30,326 nt of DNA from an uncultured Collinsella sp. (lineage in GTDB: Bacteria > Actinomycetota > Coriobacteriia > Coriobacteriales > Coriobacteriaceae). The stretch spans positions 1 through 30,326 of the forward strand of contig CAKTWW010000026.1 in NCBI GenBank assembly GCA_934630855.1, in the 5' to 3' direction. Shown in pieces: positions 29,091 through 30,326 of the stretch (position 1 is its first letter; each line of letters opens with the position of its first letter). A model generated the notes under the pieces. It saw only the letters and a list, made by a program, of their open reading frames with translations. It had not been told where the DNA came from and searched no databases. The position numbers were made by a program, and so were the translations under genes.

Positions 29091-30002
29091 ATGTCTGAGA
29101 ACGAAGAGATCATGAACGAGACCGAGAACGAGACCATGGCTGCCGAGGTTGAGGCAGTCGAGACCGTGGAGATCGAAGCTGCCGAGGTTGAGGCTGCTGA
29201 CGAGGTTTCCGCCGAGGAGGAGGCCGAGGTTGTCGAGGCCGCCGTTGATTACGATGACGAAGAGCTGATGGACAAGATGCAGAAGGCCGCCCGCCTGCTG
29301 CGTAGCCGTCGCTTTGCTATTTCCAAGGAGGAGGAGGCCAAGGCCGAGCGCATGGCGAACATTGAGCGCGCCATCAAGCTCCTTGACCTCAAGCCCAAGA
29401 TGGAGCAGAAGGAGATGTCCGACCTGCTGGGCATGCGCCTTCGTGAGCTCGATGGCCTGATGGCCGAGGCCGAGGCTGCCGACCTGGTCGGTCGCATCGA
29501 CGACGCCGAGGGCGATATGCGCAAGATCGTTGTCTTCGCTGCTGAGGATGCTGCCGAAGGCCTGACCGAGCTTGCCAACAAGAAGGAGAAGCTCCTGCCT
29601 GAGCTTTCTTACGAGGAGGCCACCGAGCTCATGGCTGCCCTCGATAAGGTTATCGCCCCGCTCGTCGCTATGGGCCTGGACGAGGACCGCGGTCCTCGCG
29701 GCGGTCGCGACGATCGCGGCGGCCGTGGCGGCGACCGTGGCGGTCGTGGCGGCTTTGGTGATCGCGGTGGCCGTGGCGGCGACCGCGGCGGTCGCGGTGG
29801 CGATCGTGGCGGCCGTGGCGGCTTTGGTGACCGTGGCGGCGACCGTGGTGGTCGCGGCGGCTTCGGCGGCAACCGTGGTGGCTATGGCGACCGCGGTGGC
29901 AACCGTGGTGGCTTCGGTGGCAACCGTGCCAACGATCGCGGCGGTCGCGGTGGCGACCGTGGCGGCCGCAACGGCGGCGGCTTCCGCGGTAACCGCTTCT
30001 AG
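29091..30002 (+). CDS. MarR-like winged-helix protein with acidic N terminus and RGG-repeat tail
   Basis: A 303-residue three-part protein. Residues 1-60 are extremely acidic (Glu/Ala/Val repeats). Residues about 60-196 form a helical domain with a MarR-type winged helix: KMEQKEMSDLLGMRLRELDG as the HTH and GRIDDAEGDMRKIVVF as the wing, then dimerisation-like helices. From 198 to the end it is almost entirely Arg, Gly, Asp, Asn and Phe, in DRGGRGG and GGFGDRGG repeats, an RGG-box typical of RNA-binding, disordered tails. AAGGAG lies 4 nt before the ATG. The acidic N terminus and basic tail could interact. No relation to a drug-resistance operon; a role in RNA or nucleoid binding is an inference. 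The candidate ncRNA copy 2 begins on its stop codon. Confidence 0.85.
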   Translation: MSENEEIMNETENETMAAEVEAVETVEIEAAEVEAADEVSAEEEAEVVEAAVDYDDEELMDKMQKAARLLRSRRFAISKEEEAKAERMANIERAIKLLDLKPKMEQKEMSDLLGMRLRELDGLMAEAEAADLVGRIDDAEGDMRKIVVFAAEDAAEGLTELANKKEKLLPELSYEEATELMAALDKVIAPLVAMGLDEDRGPRGGRDDRGGRGGDRGGRGGFGDRGGRGGDRGGRGGDRGGRGGFGDRGGDRGGRGGFGGNRGGYGDRGGNRGGFGGNRANDRGGRGGDRGGRNGGGFRGNRF

Positions 30003-30162
30003 TTACGGCGTTTTACCAAACGCCGTAACGGCTCGACGCTGCAAACCCGCCAGAGCGGCAATCTGCCTTTCAACTTCGGCGGCATGACCAAAAGGTCAAT
30101 GCCGCCTTGTTTCAAGGCACCTTGCTCGCTCTGGCGGGTTTTCGCTGTCGGTAACAAAACAT
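30002..30162 (+). ncRNA. Structured repeat element / candidate ncRNA, copy 2
   Basis: Same conserved blocks as 1912-2085, with different but still paired stems. The 5' hairpin is GTTACGGCGTTT-TACC-AAACGCCGTAAC (30002-30029). The long stem AACCCGCCAGAGC / GCTCTGGCGGGTT (30044-30056 / 30128-30140) has 13 perfect pairs. GCCTT/AAGGC is retained. The inner hairpin GGCGGCAT-GACC-AAAA-GGTC-A-ATGCCGCC keeps the AAAA loop and bulged A. It overlaps the last base of the preceding gene's stop, so it would form the 3' end of that transcript if read from the same promoter. No U-run terminator follows the 5' hairpin. Confidence 0.55.
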
Positions 30163-30181
30163 CGGCGTTGCCTTGATCCAA

Positions 30182-30226
30182 ACCTGCCAAAAAGGGACAG
30201 GTTTATTTTGGTCGGTTTTATCTGGG
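30182..30226. repeat. REP-like unit, third copy
   Basis: From ACCTGCC at 30182 to GGTCGGT at 30216 it matches unit 1 at 11644-11678 almost base for base. The extension TTTATCTGGG (30217-30226) matches the inverse strand beside unit 2 (11701-11710). It lies 20 bp after structured element copy 2. Confidence 0.75.
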
Positions 30227-30326
30227 CAAACGTGGTCGTCTATCGCAATGTAGTCGTTGGGTGTTCCTATAGTTTTGTCAACCGCCGGGGCTACTCCCGG
30301 TAGGGCACCCGGTCGCGCATCACGGC
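30227..30326. other. Unassigned right edge of the window
   Basis: No complete gene. On the minus strand a frame entering from the right edge stops with TAG at 30293-30291 after only 11 codons, which could be the end of the next gene. TTGACA is present on the minus strand (complement at 30277-30282) but no suitable -10 follows at normal spacing. Confidence 0.2.

Noticed and set aside
29609..29872. Proline-rich minus-strand frame opposite the RGG tail
   Set aside because: It is the complement of the repetitive RGG coding sequence.

Overview
The window looks like chromosome of a gut Coriobacteriia member, most likely Collinsella. That rests on the high-GC coding style, AGGAGG-type ribosome sites, a LAATG-anchored surface protein, a bile-salt-hydrolase-type enzyme and the gene mix. 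It is an inference from style, since no rRNA or marker gene is present. I saw no tRNA, CRISPR array, prophage or intact insertion sequence.

Layout. 1-2714: the end of an unknown gene, a COG0523 GTPase, a cysteine-less ArsC/YffB-fold protein and a flavodoxin-fold reductase. 2950-3600: a lower-GC islet with a small DUF3784-like membrane protein. 3656-8030: two tandem paralogous c-di-GMP proteins (GGDEF-PAS-GGDEF' and GGDEF-PAS-GGDEF'-GGDEF'-EAL). 8355-9224: a patatin-like phospholipase. 9246-9539: five palindromes at an exact 62-bp period. 9584-11615: a thiamine salvage operon (thiM, thiamine-binding protein, thiE) behind a TPP riboswitch and attenuator. 11784-16341: a HAD phosphatase, a LysR regulator, a short MetE-like methyltransferase and a uracil permease. 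16399-20555: an esterase-like hydrolase, a LAATG-anchored beta-helix surface protein and a purine permease. 20748-22274: an atypical peptide deformylase and a choloylglycine hydrolase. 22351-26700: Kup potassium transporter, a DMT exporter and a divergent LysR regulator. 26862-30002: an XRE-HTH/aminotransferase fusion, a second deformylase and a MarR-like protein with a long RGG tail.

How it fits together. Much of the window concerns salvage and uptake (thiazole/thiamine, uracil, purines, potassium), surface display and host-gut interaction (bile-salt-hydrolase-type enzyme, sortase substrate), and signalling (c-di-GMP, two LysR regulators, a probably self-regulating HTH-aminotransferase).

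The least explained items are non-coding. A roughly 160-175-nt element occurs twice (1912-2085 and 30002-30162). Its single-stranded blocks are conserved, while its stems differ in sequence but remain paired, as expected of a structured RNA. The other two are the 62-bp palindrome array and a REP-like repeat (11644-11745 and 30182-30226). Among proteins, the HTH-aminotransferase fusion with an internal ribosome site, the MarR-RGG protein and the deformylase with HMIDH in place of HExDH stand out.
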